Positions 20,695 through 33,697 of a stretch of 64,000 nucleotides of DNA are shown here, piece after piece. The stretch's first letter is position 1. Every line of letters starts with the position of its first letter. The position numbers and the translations under genes are program-made. The notes below the pieces were generated by a model that made no database searches, was not told where the DNA came from, and saw nothing but the letters and a program-made list of their open reading frames with translations. Source of the stretch: Desulfosarcina sp. GTDB taxonomy: Bacteria; Desulfobacterota; Desulfobacteria; Desulfobacterales; Desulfosarcinaceae. The stretch is taken from contig JABZFO010000191.1 of NCBI GenBank assembly GCA_014237405.1, positions 1 to 64,000 of the forward strand, written 5' to 3'.

Positions 20695-20904
20695 TCAAGG
20701 CTCATTGGAAAGCTTTTCTTTGGCCATTCGCCGATTTTCCTGATAGCCTAGAATGCGTTTCAGCCGCCGATCGTATCCGCTGCGCCGCTCCCAGTTGGTT
20801 CGCCGCTCCCGGTCGCATGGTGCCGAGACCAGAAACCGACGATCCCGGACCCGCCGCCTGCCGCCGTTGTCCGCAACGTCAATGGCCGTTTGGGCTTTTC
20901 CCAT
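20695..20904 (-). CDS. Small Arg-rich hypothetical protein
   Basis: 69 aa with RRVRDRR...RRTNWERRSGYDRR pattern. Confidence 0.5.
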   Translation of the reverse strand: MGKAQTAIDVADNGGRRRVRDRRFLVSAPCDRERRTNWERRSGYDRRLKRILGYQENRRMAKEKLSNEP

Positions 20905-20930
20905 GAGTCACCTCCCGCACTGGCTATCTC

Positions 20931-20970
20931 AAATTAAGCAATTAGCAGTTAGCTTTTAGCAATTAGCACA
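20931..20970. repeat. Heptamer array, GCAATTA flavour
   Basis: GCAATTA GCAGTTA GCTTTTA GCAATTA GCACAAT. Confidence 0.85.
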
Positions 20971-21025
20971 ATAATTTCAATATATTGTCAAATGTCATCA
21001 TTCCACCCAATGGGTGAAAATCGCA

Positions 21026-22204
21026 TTACTGGTAAACGCCTGAAATATAGGAGCTAACCGCTAATTGGAACCCGAGCCAGAATCGGTATCCATGAAGAAA
21101 GATATCCAGCAAGGGCATGCCCCGGGCAAACCCCTTCATCAAAGGAATTCTGGCCATCGGTGAGGTGAGCAGCAGATGGCCTATCCTGGGAAGCCGGTAA
21201 AAAATGGTTGATGTGATATGAGAAAAAAGAAGGCTGCGCTGAATTGGCACCACCCCTTTTGCATATGACTTGCCGGCATCGCTGCCGGTATCTAGGGCAT
21301 CTGAAATTGCGGCTGCGGCCCGTTGGCCACTGATGATGGCATGGTACAGCCCTTCCCCCAACAGCGGGTCCACCAATCCGGCGGCGTCCCCGGCCAGCAG
21401 CACACGCCCAATACCGGGACGATATCGCCATCCGCCCATGCCCAGGTGATAACCGGTAATGCGCGTCGGCAAGGGCCCGCCAATCCTCAGGGTTGCATAG
21501 TCAACCAGATCCTGACGGGTGATCTTAACATCCGGTTTCAAGGTATAAAGCCCTACATTGACGTGCCCACCCTTTGGGAACACCCACCCATAACCGCCGT
21601 TGACCCGGCTGAAATCAAACCCCATGCTCAGATCCTTTGGCGGCACTCTGTCCACAATGCCCTCAACGGCAAACCCAACTCGAAACTCTGGAAACCGATC
21701 CGTGAGTTGCCGAACCCGGCTGTTAACGCCGTCGGCACCGATCAGAAAACGGGAACGGATAAGGCCACAATCCGTGACTAATGACACGGTCTGGTCGGCT
21801 TCCACGATCTTATCGATCCGATTCACAACCTCAAATCGGGCACCGGCAGTCACGGTTTTTTTGAGGCAGAAAAAATCGAATGCCGATCGTTCAACCATGT
21901 GGCAAATGGGATCGATGCTTTTAAGCCGCTTTCGATGACGCATCCGGCAGCTGACCGACAGATCGCAGATGGTTCTTTGGGTTACGGGGACGATCGGATA
22001 GCGAAGGGCACGGGCCGCCTTGACCGCCAGTCCGCCGGCACAGATTTTCATTCGCGGGAATTCGGTCCGATCCAACAACAGAACGCGAATGCCCGTGGCG
22101 GCCAGGTCATAGGCCGCACCACACCCGGCCGGTCCTGCACCGACGATAACGACATCCGCCTTCAGCGAATCTTCCTTCAGAATCGGAAACATTCTACTGC
22201 GCAT
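21026..22204 (-). CDS. Geranylgeranyl reductase family FAD-dependent oxidoreductase
   Basis: DVVIVGAGPAGCGAAYDLA; RVLLAGDAAGLVDPLLGEGLYHAI. Confidence 0.88.
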   Translation of the reverse strand: MRSRMFPILKEDSLKADVVIVGAGPAGCGAAYDLAATGIRVLLLDRTEFPRMKICAGGLAVKAARALRYPIVPVTQRTICDLSVSCRMRHRKRLKSIDPICHMVERSAFDFFCLKKTVTAGARFEVVNRIDKIVEADQTVSLVTDCGLIRSRFLIGADGVNSRVRQLTDRFPEFRVGFAVEGIVDRVPPKDLSMGFDFSRVNGGYGWVFPKGGHVNVGLYTLKPDVKITRQDLVDYATLRIGGPLPTRITGYHLGMGGWRYRPGIGRVLLAGDAAGLVDPLLGEGLYHAIISGQRAAAAISDALDTGSDAGKSYAKGVVPIQRSLLFSHITSTIFYRLPRIGHLLLTSPMARIPLMKGFARGMPLLDIFLHGYRFWLGFQLAVSSYISGVYQ

Positions 22205-22276
22205 GCATTATTCGCATTGACTTTGGGCCATGGAAACGCAAACTGGTATTTCCAAGACATGGGTTCCTCCACATTT

Positions 22277-22394
22277 TAAAAAGTCATTCCGGTAAAGGCC
22301 GGGCACGTAGTGAAGCATTAGCGCTATCCAGTGATTTCAGTATGTTCTGGATGCCGGATCAGGTCCGGCATGACGAATTCGGACTTTTTACGAT
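22277..22394. repeat. REP-like inverted repeat (GTCATTCCGGTAAAGGCCGGG / CCGGATCAGGTCCGGCATGAC)
   Basis: Palindromic REP-type sequence with TAAAAAGTC / GACTTTTTA ends. Confidence 0.75.
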
Positions 22395-22404
22395 TTTATC
22401 AAAC

Positions 22405-22439
22405 ATTCGATGTTGGACGTTCGATGGTCGATGTTCATT
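22405..22439. repeat. Heptamer array, GTTCGAT flavour
   Basis: ATTCGAT GTTGGAC GTTCGAT GGTCGAT GTTCATT. Confidence 0.85.
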
Positions 22440-22472
22440 TTTTTTAGGTCTCCCCCCTGAATGACTACGCAA

Positions 22473-23720
22473 TTACCCAAACACCTTTTCGATGCCTTTT
22501 TTGGTAGCGTCGACCATCCTGTCGGCCTCATCTTTGGTGATCACCATGGCAACATCCACCACAGCACCGATCTGCGCCTCGGCGGGCGGCTGTTTTCCCC
22601 GCTTGTCGTTCACCAGTTCCACGCCACAGAACAGGCCCTTGCCGCGGACGTCGCCGACGGCAGGGTGATCCAGAAGCTCCCGGAGCCGGTCTAGCAGGTA
22701 GTCGCCCATCACCCGGCTGTTTTCAACCAGGTTTTCTGCTTCGATAATGCGGATGTTTTCCAGCGATGCCGCCATGGCGCCGGTGCAGCCGCCGTATGTG
22801 GAAATATCCCTGAAGAAATGCATCCGTTTATCCGGATCGGACGGATCGTTGAGAAACAGGTCGTAGACGTGCTGTTTGACCACCGTGGCGGAGATGGGTT
22901 CATAGGCGCTGGCCATGCCCTTGGCCAGGGTGATCATGTCCGGGTCCACATTAAAGTGCTGGTGCCCTAAAAACTTGCCGGTTCGCCCGAACCCGGCCAC
23001 CACGATGCCTCCGCCGGCGGTGATGGGCTCCACGATCAACCCACCCACGGTCTCCGGCCCTTCCTTTAGTATGATTTCCTCGACGGCTCTGGCGCACTGG
23101 ATGTCGCAGCCCGGATAGGTTTTGCCAAACGGGCAGCGGTAGCACAGGCAGTGTGGTATCTGCACGAACCCCTCCGGAAAGGGCCCAAAGTCCTTTTTGC
23201 GCTCGGCCTGCCCCGAGGAAGCCAGTACGGCGATGGTGGTGCCATGGTAATCCCGGTCCCGGTATAAAATCTTGTACTTGCCTCTCCGATCCGGATCTAT
23301 GGTGGTGGCCTGGCGGATGATCTTGTAGCTTTTCTCGTTGGCCTCGGACCCGCTGTTGGAGTAATAGACTTTCCCCATTTTTGGCATCAGTTCCAGTAAT
23401 TTGCCGGAGAGCTTGATGGAAGGGATGGTGCCGATGCTGCTGGCAAAATAAGCCATCTTTTTCATCTGGGCGGCCACGGCATCGGCAATGCTCTCGCGGC
23501 CGTAGCCCACATTGACGCACCACACGCCGCCGGAAGTGGCGTCCAGGTATTCACGCCCCCGGATGTCCGTTACCATCAACCCTTTGCCCGCCACGATAAT
23601 CATCTGTTCCTGGACTTGAAAACATTTGTGGGGTTTGATGTGATGCCACAAGTGATCCCTGTCGCCCCCGACCATCTCATCCACGCTGTAATCCAAGACA
23701 TGCGACAATAAATTGTCCAT
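22473..23720 (-). CDS. Class III aminotransferase (taurine-pyruvate aminotransferase-like) with apparent in-frame deletion
   Basis: YSNSGSEANEKSYKI, DYHGTT, EPITAGGGIVV-AGFGRTGKFLGHQHFNVDPDMITLAKG; the segment normally containing the PLP-binding Asp (DEV) is absent. Confidence 0.8.
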   Translation of the reverse strand: MDNLLSHVLDYSVDEMVGGDRDHLWHHIKPHKCFQVQEQMIIVAGKGLMVTDIRGREYLDATSGGVWCVNVGYGRESIADAVAAQMKKMAYFASSIGTIPSIKLSGKLLELMPKMGKVYYSNSGSEANEKSYKIIRQATTIDPDRRGKYKILYRDRDYHGTTIAVLASSGQAERKKDFGPFPEGFVQIPHCLCYRCPFGKTYPGCDIQCARAVEEIILKEGPETVGGLIVEPITAGGGIVVAGFGRTGKFLGHQHFNVDPDMITLAKGMASAYEPISATVVKQHVYDLFLNDPSDPDKRMHFFRDISTYGGCTGAMAASLENIRIIEAENLVENSRVMGDYLLDRLRELLDHPAVGDVRGKGLFCGVELVNDKRGKQPPAEAQIGAVVDVAMVITKDEADRMVDATKKGIEKVFG

Positions 23721-23818
23721 CCGGTGACTCCCTTTTAGCGGGTTTATTTTTACATTGAAAACCTGGTCCTTTGGGCCAGGTCAGAGGCAGTAGGCTCTGC
23801 CGGAATCAGCCTGAAAAG

Positions 23819-23953
23819 GAATCCAGGAGCCAGAATCCAGAATTCAGAATAAGGGTTTCGCCTTCGGCTCAGTCAAAAAAATATCAAATTTGCCGGAGCG
23901 CAGCGACATCCGAGTTCTTCTGGCTCCTGACTCCTGGATTCTGAATTCTTTGG
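23819..23953. repeat. Inverted heptamer-array element with core GGAGCGCAGCGACATCCG
   Basis: GAATCCA GGAGCCA GAATCCA GAATTCA GAATAAG ... TGGCTCCTGACTCCTGGATTCTGAATTCTT. Confidence 0.88.
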
Positions 23954-24174
23954 TTCATCTATTATCTGATATATCGGGCACCACCAAAATAAACAAGGTC
24001 CTTATCATCGCTGAAAACGATTGTCTGTTTTTGCCTGCCTTTTGTCCTGTATTTGGGATTTGACATCTTGCTGTGTCTTAGGATAACAATTTTAAAAATT
24101 TTGGACAATCCACGATCGTTGCATCCCCGGCGGAACATTCCAAAAGACATTTGTCTACGTTAAGGAGGAAACAA

Positions 24175-26317
<2,143 letters not shown>

Positions 26318-26367
26318 CGGTTTCGTAAAAAGAATCCTGACAAAGCAGCCCAGTCTTTGATCCAATT

Positions 26368-27333
26368 ATGAGTCTATCGAGGGTAATGAGAGAGAAATTC
26401 AAACCAAAACCCGTACTGCTGGTTGCCCTGGGCGGAAACGCCCTGATCGGGAAGGGGCAGCCTGGCACCGTGGAGGAACAGTTCGACAACCTGAAGATCC
26501 CAGTGACCCAGATCGCCAGGCTCTCCAGGGACTACCGAGTCATCGTCACCCACGGCAACGGCCCCCAGGTGGGCAACCTGCTGCTTCAGCAAGAGTGCTG
26601 CGACACCGTTCCCCGACTGCCGCTGGAGATTCTCGTAGCCCAGACCCAGGGGCAGATCGGCTACATGATCGAATCGACCCTGGACGAAGCCCTCATGGCC
26701 ATGGGCATCAATAGCCAGCCGTTGGTGAGCCTCATCAGCTATGTGGTGGTGGATGAAACCGACAAGGCCTTCAAATCGCCATCCAAACCGGTGGGGCCTG
26801 TGTTTACCAAGGAAAAGGCCGCCACCCTGCCCTACCCCACGCTGAAAACACCTAAAGGCTATCGGCGCGTGGTGGTCTCTCCCAAACCGGTGACCATCGT
26901 AGAAAAACGGGAGATCAAAACGCTGATCGATACGGGATTCATCGTCATCTGCTGCGGCGGCGGCGGCATTCCGGTGGTTCGTGCCGGCAGGACCTTCGAC
27001 GGCGTGGACGCGGTGATCGACAAGGACCTGGCCAGCGCCCGCCTGGCCGAAGAGGTGGGCGTGGACCTGTTCGTCATTGCCACGGATGTGGACGGCATGG
27101 CCCTGAATTTCGGCAAGCCCGACGAACGGTACTTGACCTCGGTCAGCCTCGAAGAGGCGACCAGGTATATTCTCGATGGTCATTTTTCCGCCGGCGCCAT
27201 GCTGCCCAAGGTGGAAGCTGCCATGCAGTTCGTCGGCGACGGCGGGAAGCGGGCGGTGATTACCCGGGTGGACCGCATCGCCGATGCGGTGGCCGGAAAG
27301 GCCGGCACCAAATTCGTGCTGGAAAAAGAATGA
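26368..27333 (+). CDS. arcC: Carbamate kinase
   Basis: VALGGNALIGKGQ, VTHGNGPQVGNLLLQ, CCGGGGIPV, VIDKDLASARLA. Confidence 0.95.
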   Translation: MSLSRVMREKFKPKPVLLVALGGNALIGKGQPGTVEEQFDNLKIPVTQIARLSRDYRVIVTHGNGPQVGNLLLQQECCDTVPRLPLEILVAQTQGQIGYMIESTLDEALMAMGINSQPLVSLISYVVVDETDKAFKSPSKPVGPVFTKEKAATLPYPTLKTPKGYRRVVVSPKPVTIVEKREIKTLIDTGFIVICCGGGGIPVVRAGRTFDGVDAVIDKDLASARLAEEVGVDLFVIATDVDGMALNFGKPDERYLTSVSLEEATRYILDGHFSAGAMLPKVEAAMQFVGDGGKRAVITRVDRIADAVAGKAGTKFVLEKE

Positions 27334-27472
27334 ATTGGGGGATTGTGCACTGAGGAATTCCGGAATTTGGGATGTTGGGAATTGATTCGTGCCCCCTGAA
27401 CATAACAGATTTAAAACAATTATAACATGTTAAGCAACACATCTGCATTCAAAACATTAAGGAGGAACCCCC

Positions 27473-28298
27473 ATGACTGCCTTTCCATTGGATCACATAA
27501 TCGAGTCCCAGCAGTTCGACCGGGACCTGCTGGAAGTTGTTTTCCGGACTGCCGACCAGATGAAGGCGGACCTTTGTGGTGAACGCCGCTTTGCCAAGTC
27601 CCTGGAAGGCAGGATCATGGCCTCCCTGTTTTACGAACCCTCCACCCGTACCCGCTTTTCATTTGAAAGCGCCATGCTGCGGCTGGGCGGATCGGTGATT
27701 ACGACGGAAAACGCCCGGGAGTTCTCCAGCGCGGCCAAGGGGGAAAGCCTCTCCGACTCCACACGGATCATGACCGGCTACGCAGACGTGATTGTCATGC
27801 GCCACAACGAGGCGGGCAGCGCGGCGCAGGCCGCGGAGATCTCCTGCATCCCGGTAATCAATGCCGGTGACGGCGCCGGCCAGCACCCCACCCAGGCCCT
27901 GCTGGACATGTACACCATCGTGGATGCCTTAGGGATACACAGCCTGAAAATCGCCATGGTGGGAGACCTTCGCTACGGGCGGACGGTACGGTCCCTCTCG
28001 TACCTGCTCACCAAGTATGAAAACGTGGAGATCATCTTCGTATCACCGCCGGTGTGCAAAATGGAGGGAGACATCAAAGTCTATGGAAGACTACCAGGCG
28101 GCCGCCGGCAGATACATCCTCACCCCGGACCGGGTCCAGACAATGAAACCCGACGCCATCATCATGCACCCGCTGCCCCGGGTGGACGAGATCCCCAGGG
28201 AAGTGGACGATGATCCCCGGGCCCGCTATTTCCAGCAAGCCCAGAACGGCCTTTACATCCGCATGGCCCTGCTTTACCTGCTGTTGAAAAAGGATTAG
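27473..28298 (+). pseudogene. pyrB: Aspartate carbamoyltransferase, split by internal deletion plus frameshift
   Basis: ORF1 (27473-28213) EPSTRTRFSFESAMLRLGG, INAGDGAGQHPTQALLDMYT; ORF2 frame gives [54 protein letters not shown]. The region with the conserved TRxQxER motif is missing at about 28078. Confidence 0.88.
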
Positions 28299-28301
28299 CT
28301 C

Positions 28302-28444
28302 TTACCCATCCATAAATGGCATCTTGCAGCCCAGCTCGGCGTTCTCGTGTTATTGAAATCCTCGACGTAGCGCTGCTACGCCTCCGGTTTCAATAACCCT
28401 GCGGCCTTGATCTGAACCGCAATCTACCATATCTGGATGGACAC
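28302..28444. mobile_element. Palindromic MITE-like element, family A copy 3
   Basis: CCATCCATAAATGG / CCATATCTGGATGG ends; inner stem GTTATTGAAA/TTTCAATAAC. Confidence 0.88.
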
Positions 28445-28475
28445 GATTCAAGCCTATTGGCTATTTGTTTTTATT

Positions 28476-28535
28476 AGGCGTTCGATCCAGCTTCGCCATG
28501 ACTACGCCGAGACAAGTGTTGGACGTTCATCTTTT
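28476..28535. repeat. Second copy of core GTTCGATCCAGCTTCRCCATGMCTACGCCGAGACAAGTGTT (other copy about 6628-6685)
   Basis: About 40 nt nearly identical at both loci, each flanked by GTTCGAT/GTTGGAC heptamers. Confidence 0.85.
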
Positions 28536-28753
28536 TAACCGGCCCCTTTCCCAAAACACCGCGCAGGACTTTTACACCATATATAGTGGCGCATATTGTT
28601 TCATCACCCCCCAAATTGTGCTTTCTCCTTTACAACCACCGGCCATGATGGTATCTAAAGGTCAGCAATCGCCCCATCCGGCGACAGCTTCTTGTATTTC
28701 AACATAACCTGAATAAACGCAACTCATCATCATTTCGCCTTCGGGCGTATAAG

Positions 28754-28911
28754 GACCTCGGAAATAATTAAACCCACGATCTTACTTGTCTTTTTGCCCG
28801 TGTTCTGCGTTGCGTCGATGGCCGCATACAACCAGTATGAAACCATCGACGCGCCTTGACCACGAACAAAAATCCGGCGTCATCTCTGTGGATTTTATTT
28901 TTTCCGAGGTC
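28754..28911. mobile_element. Palindromic MITE-like element, family E copy 1
   Basis: TIR GACCTCGGAAATAATTAAACCCAC / GTGGATTTTATTTTTTCCGAGGTC; inner GTTGCGTCGATGG...CCATCGACGCGCCTTG. Confidence 0.82.
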
Positions 28912-28973
28912 TAAGCTGTTGCGAACTCTCTTTCATCTTTGACCGTTGGACAGGCAAGCAGGAGCAGGCAGCG

Positions 28974-31900
28974 ATGAAACTTAAAAAACTGGACATTGTC
29001 GGGTTCAAGTCCTTTTTTGAAAAGGCCAGCATCAACTTCCCCCCTGGCATCTGTGCGGTGGTTGGCCCCAACGGCTGCGGCAAGAGCAACGTGGTGGACG
29101 CCCTTCGCTGGGTCATGGGCGAACAGAGCCTCAAGCAGCTTCGGGGAAAGGACAAGGAAGATATCATTTTCTCCGGGGCCAGCGGCAAGCCGCCGCTGAA
29201 CATGGCCGAAGTCTCCCTGATCTTGGTCAATAACAACGGCAGCATGCCCGAAGCGTACCGGGATTTCAGCGAGGTAATGGTGACCCGCCGCCTCTACCGC
29301 AGCGGCGAAACCGCCTACCTGATCAACAAGCAGCCCTGCCGGCTCAAGGATATCCACAACATTTTCATGGGCAGCGGCGTGGGTGCCCGCACCTACGCGG
29401 TCATCCAGCAGGGAAACATCGGCGCCATTACCGACGCCGGACCCGACGAACGGCGGGTCTTCATCGAGGAGGCGGCCGGCGTCACCCGCTACAAGATGCG
29501 CAAGACCGAAGCCCTGAGAAAGGTTAACGCCACCAACCAGAACCTGCTGCGAGTCAAGGACATCATTACCGAGATCGACCGCCAGATGGCCGGCCTCAAG
29601 CGCCAGGCCCGGAAAGCTGAACGGTTCAAACGCCTAAAGGCGGAAGCCCGGCAGATCGACATCCGGCTCATCCGTTACCACGATGCCGACCTGGGCCGCC
29701 AGATGGACGACACCGGCACCCTGCTCAAATCGCTAAAAGATGAGGACATCGGCCAGAGCACCCGACTGAAAAAGATCGATGCGGCCATCGAAGCCATCAA
29801 GCTCCGGCGATTTGAAAAAAACCGGGACATCTCCTCCCAAAAATCCCGGAAGTTCGAAATTCAGCGAAAGATCGACCGCATGGAGGCCGACCTGGTCCAT
29901 ATGAAAACGGACCGGGAGCGGCTGGTGCGCGAGGTTGCCGAGTTAGAGGCGGCCAAGACCGATCTGGAGGCCAAAAACAGCACCATTGTCTCGGAGGTCG
30001 ACCAGGTCCAGCAGCAGCACGAGGTGCTGCAATCCCAAATCAGCGAGATGAGGGAGACCATCGCCCGGGAAAATGCCGACTCATTCGGTTTCCGTGAACG
30101 CATCGACACCTTGAATCGGGCGCTGGAAGCCGGCAAGAACGATCTGATGAAAATGGTGGCCGAAGAGGCACGGGTTAAAAACACCCACCAGAATGCCGCC
30201 GACAACCGCGAAAACCTCAAGCGCCGGCTCAGACGCATCGACGAAGAGACGGCATTGGCCGACAAAACCGTACGGGAAGCCACCGGTCGCCGCGAAGCCG
30301 CCAATGCCGAACTGTCCCAGATAAAAAACGAAATCCGGGATCTGGATGTTCGAATCGCGTCCTTGAAAAAGGAACTGGATGTCGCCATCGCTTCCCTGTC
30401 CACCCAGGTCAAAACCACCCAAACCCTGGAGATGGAGCGCAACAAGGCCCGCAGCAGCCTGGCCACCCTGAAAAAGATGGAAACAAACCTGGACTGGTAC
30501 AAGGACGGGGTCAAGGCTGTGCTCAAGGCCACCAGGCAGGAGACGCAGCAATCAGAGGCCACCCCACCCACCGGTATCGTCGGGCTTCTGGCCGATGTGA
30601 TCGACCCGGCCCCAACCTATGAAACCGCCGTGGAGGCGGCCCTTGGTGAATCCCTCCAATACATCCTGGTGAAGGACCAGCCGTCTGGCGCCGGTGCCAT
30701 TGGCTACCTGCAGCAGACCCAGGCCGGACGGTGCGGATTCATCCCTGTGAACGGCGCGCGAGCCATGGACGATCGTCCTGACAAACAGCCGGTACCCGAC
30801 CGTCTCATGTTGAATCACATCCGCGTCAAGGAAGGTTTCGAATCGGTGGCCGGCGCCCTGCTTGGACACGTGGCGGTCGCCGACACCCTGGATGCGGCCC
30901 GGGAGTTGTTCAACCGCAACGGCCGGGTGCAGACCGTGGTCACCCGTGGCGGCGACCTGCTGTCCCACCAGGGGGTGATGATCGGGGGAAGCCCGGACAA
31001 GCTGTCGGGCATTTTGGCGAAAAAACGGGAAATCAAATCCCTGGCCATACAGTGCGACCAGCTGGACACCCAGGTGGAGGAGGCCCACAACGCCCAAACG
31101 GAAATGGAAATCCGGGTCCGCAGACTTGAAAAGCAACTGCAGGAAACCATCACCGAAAAAGGCCATGCCGCCCGGGATGCCATGGAGGCGGAAAAGGACC
31201 TTTACCGGGCCGATGAAGACCTGAAAAACGCCCGGCGGCACCTGGAGGTTGCCCGATTGGAGCAGGAGCAGCTCATGGGCGAAGAGATGGATCTGGACGA
31301 AGAGATCGAACGTTACCATACACTGCTGGAAACCATCGCCCGTGACGTTACCAAGGCCCAGGAACATGTGGCCCGCACATCGGTCCAAATCGATGAAACC
31401 GCCTCACAGCTGGAAGCCTTCAATCAGCGGATCGTGGACCTGAAACTCAAACTCACCTCCGCCAGCGCCAACTGCCGCCAAATCGGAAAAAATCGATGGA
31501 ACCGTCAAGCGTAGCGAAATCATCAACCGGGATCTTGCCGCCCACTACGACGCCCTCAAGGAGCTGGAAAGCCGGTTGATCACGGATGAAAAGGAGTTTG
31601 GGGAGATCGATGCCCGCTTGAATGAAAATGATGATCAGATCTCCCAGATCCAGAACCAGCGCGAGGAACTTCACCAGAAGATCCGCATGCTGGAAATGGA
31701 TTTGGCCGAAAAGCGAATCAAGCGGGAAAACCTGGAAAACCGGTGCCAGGAATATTACCACTGCGCCATCGCCGACTTTGGCAACACCGACAAACAGCCG
31801 GATGACACTTGCGAACAGAGCCCCGAGGAGCTGGAAAAAATCCTTGTCACCATCCGCCAGAAAATCGTAACTATTGGCGACGTCAACCTCGAGGCCATCC

Positions 31901-32508
31901 GGGAATTCGAGGAACAGAAGCAGCGCTACGATTTTCTGTGCGAGCAGCGGAACGATCTCGTCAAAGCCATCGACGGCCTGCACAGGGTGATCCGAAAGAT
32001 CAACCGCATCACCCAGGAACGATTTCTGGACACCTTCAACCGCATCAACGAAAAACTCCAGGAAGTGTTTCCGCGGCTGTTTGAAGGGGGCTCCGCCCGC
32101 CTGGTACTGACCAATCCCAACGAACCGCTGGAGACCGGGGTGGAGTTCTTGGTTCATCCACCGGGCAAAAAGCTCACCCGCATGAGCCTGCTTTCAGGTG
32201 GAGAGAAGGCCCTGTCGGCCATCAGTTTCATCTTTTCCATCTTTTTGCTCAGGCCGGCATCCTTTTGTCTCATGGACGAGATCGATGCGCCGCTGGACGA
32301 CGCCAACATCATTCGGTTCAACAACCTGATGAAGGTGATCGGTGAGAAATCCCAGCTCATTATGATCACCCACAACAAGAGCAGCATGGAGTTTGCCGAC
32401 ACCCTGTTCGGCATCACCATGGAACAAAAGGGGCTGTCCAAGGTGGTATCGGTAAACCTGGACCGCGAGAACCACGGAAAGGACATCCATGGCATTCAAC
32501 TGGTTTAA
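28974..32508 (+). pseudogene. smc: Chromosome segregation protein SMC, interrupted by a frameshift near 31490
   Basis: ORF1 N-terminal FKSFFEKASINFPPGICAVVGPNGCGKSNVVDALRWVMGEQS, hinge, coiled coil; ORF2 LSGGEKALSAISFIFSIF, CLMDEIDAPLDDAN. Confidence 0.9.
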
Positions 32509-33640
32509 AAAGGAGAAGAGAAAAACGGCGCCACCAGAAGCACCCGCTAAGTCCGATGATGAAGCGGCCGTTGCGTCGTCGATTGATGAGATTGCCGAAG
32601 AGGCAATTCTTGAACCGGAGGCATCCATCGACCAAGCAGTTGATGCGGCAGCGGCCGCTGATCTGGAAGGCGACGTGCAGGTCCCGGAGGAAGAAGTGCC
32701 GCCATCGGCGGGTGACGCCCCCCCTGAGAAAAAGGGCAAGGGCCTCTTTTCCCGCCTGAAATCCGGCCTTTCCAAAACCCGCAAAATTCTCACCACAGAT
32801 ATCGATGACCTGTTTCTCGGAAAGAAGCTTGTTGACGACGACATGCTGGAGAACCTGGAAGAGCTGTTGATCACCGCGGACATGGGTGTCCAGACTACCA
32901 TGGACATCATGGAAAAGATATCCAAGAAGCGGTCGCGCATCGCGGGGGCTAAAGAATTGAAAACGGTCTTAAAAGAAGAGATTCTGGCCTATTTCGATGC
33001 CCTGCCCGCACCTGAGCCCAAGGCTGCCGCCAAACCCAACGTGGTCATGGTGGTGGGGGTCAACGGGGTGGGCAAGACCACTACCATCGGCAAACTGGCC
33101 GCCCACGAGTCCCGCAAAGGGAAGAAAGTGCTGGTTGCCGCCGCCGACACCTTCCGGGCAGCCGCCATCGAACAGATCGCCATCTGGGCCGAACGGGCCG
33201 GCGCGGATATCGTCCGCCACAAGGATAATGCGGATCCGGCGGCCGTGGCCTACGACGGTATTGAGGCCGCCATCTCCAGAGGCGCGGACATCGTCTTCGT
33301 GGACACCGCCGGCCGTCTTCACACCAAGATAAACCTGATGGAAGAGATTAAAAAGATCCAGCGCTCCCTGGCCAAACGGCTCCCCGGCGCTCCCCATGAG
33401 GTGCTGCTGGTGCTGGACGCCACCACAGGCCAGAATGCCCTGTCACAGGCCAAGATGTTCAATGAGGCGCTGGGTGTCACCGGCATCGCCCTCACCAAGC
33501 TGGATGGAACGGCTAAGGGCGGCATCGTGGTGAGCATCTGCAGCAGCCTGAACATCCCGCTGAAATATATCGGTGTGGGAGAAGGCGTTGAGGACCTTCA
33601 AGCGTTCGATCCGAAACGGTTCGTGGAGGCGCTTTTTTAG
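32489..33640 (+). CDS. ftsY: Signal recognition particle receptor FtsY
   Basis: VVMVVGVNGVGKTTTIGKLA, VLVAAADTFRAAAIEQ, VDTAGRLHTK, LTKLDGTAKGG. Confidence 0.96.
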   Translation: MAFNWFKKEKRKTAPPEAPAKSDDEAAVASSIDEIAEEAILEPEASIDQAVDAAAAADLEGDVQVPEEEVPPSAGDAPPEKKGKGLFSRLKSGLSKTRKILTTDIDDLFLGKKLVDDDMLENLEELLITADMGVQTTMDIMEKISKKRSRIAGAKELKTVLKEEILAYFDALPAPEPKAAAKPNVVMVVGVNGVGKTTTIGKLAAHESRKGKKVLVAAADTFRAAAIEQIAIWAERAGADIVRHKDNADPAAVAYDGIEAAISRGADIVFVDTAGRLHTKINLMEEIKKIQRSLAKRLPGAPHEVLLVLDATTGQNALSQAKMFNEALGVTGIALTKLDGTAKGGIVVSICSSLNIPLKYIGVGEGVEDLQAFDPKRFVEALF

Positions 33641-33697
33641 GGCGGCGGCCCTTCGGCTTGCGCAACCTGCGGCAAGTTATTTTTTAATCTTTTGTCC

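Noticed and set aside
22277-22394. New mobile element
   Set aside because: Looks like a widespread REP-type palindrome (CCGGCATGACGA); listed as repeat only
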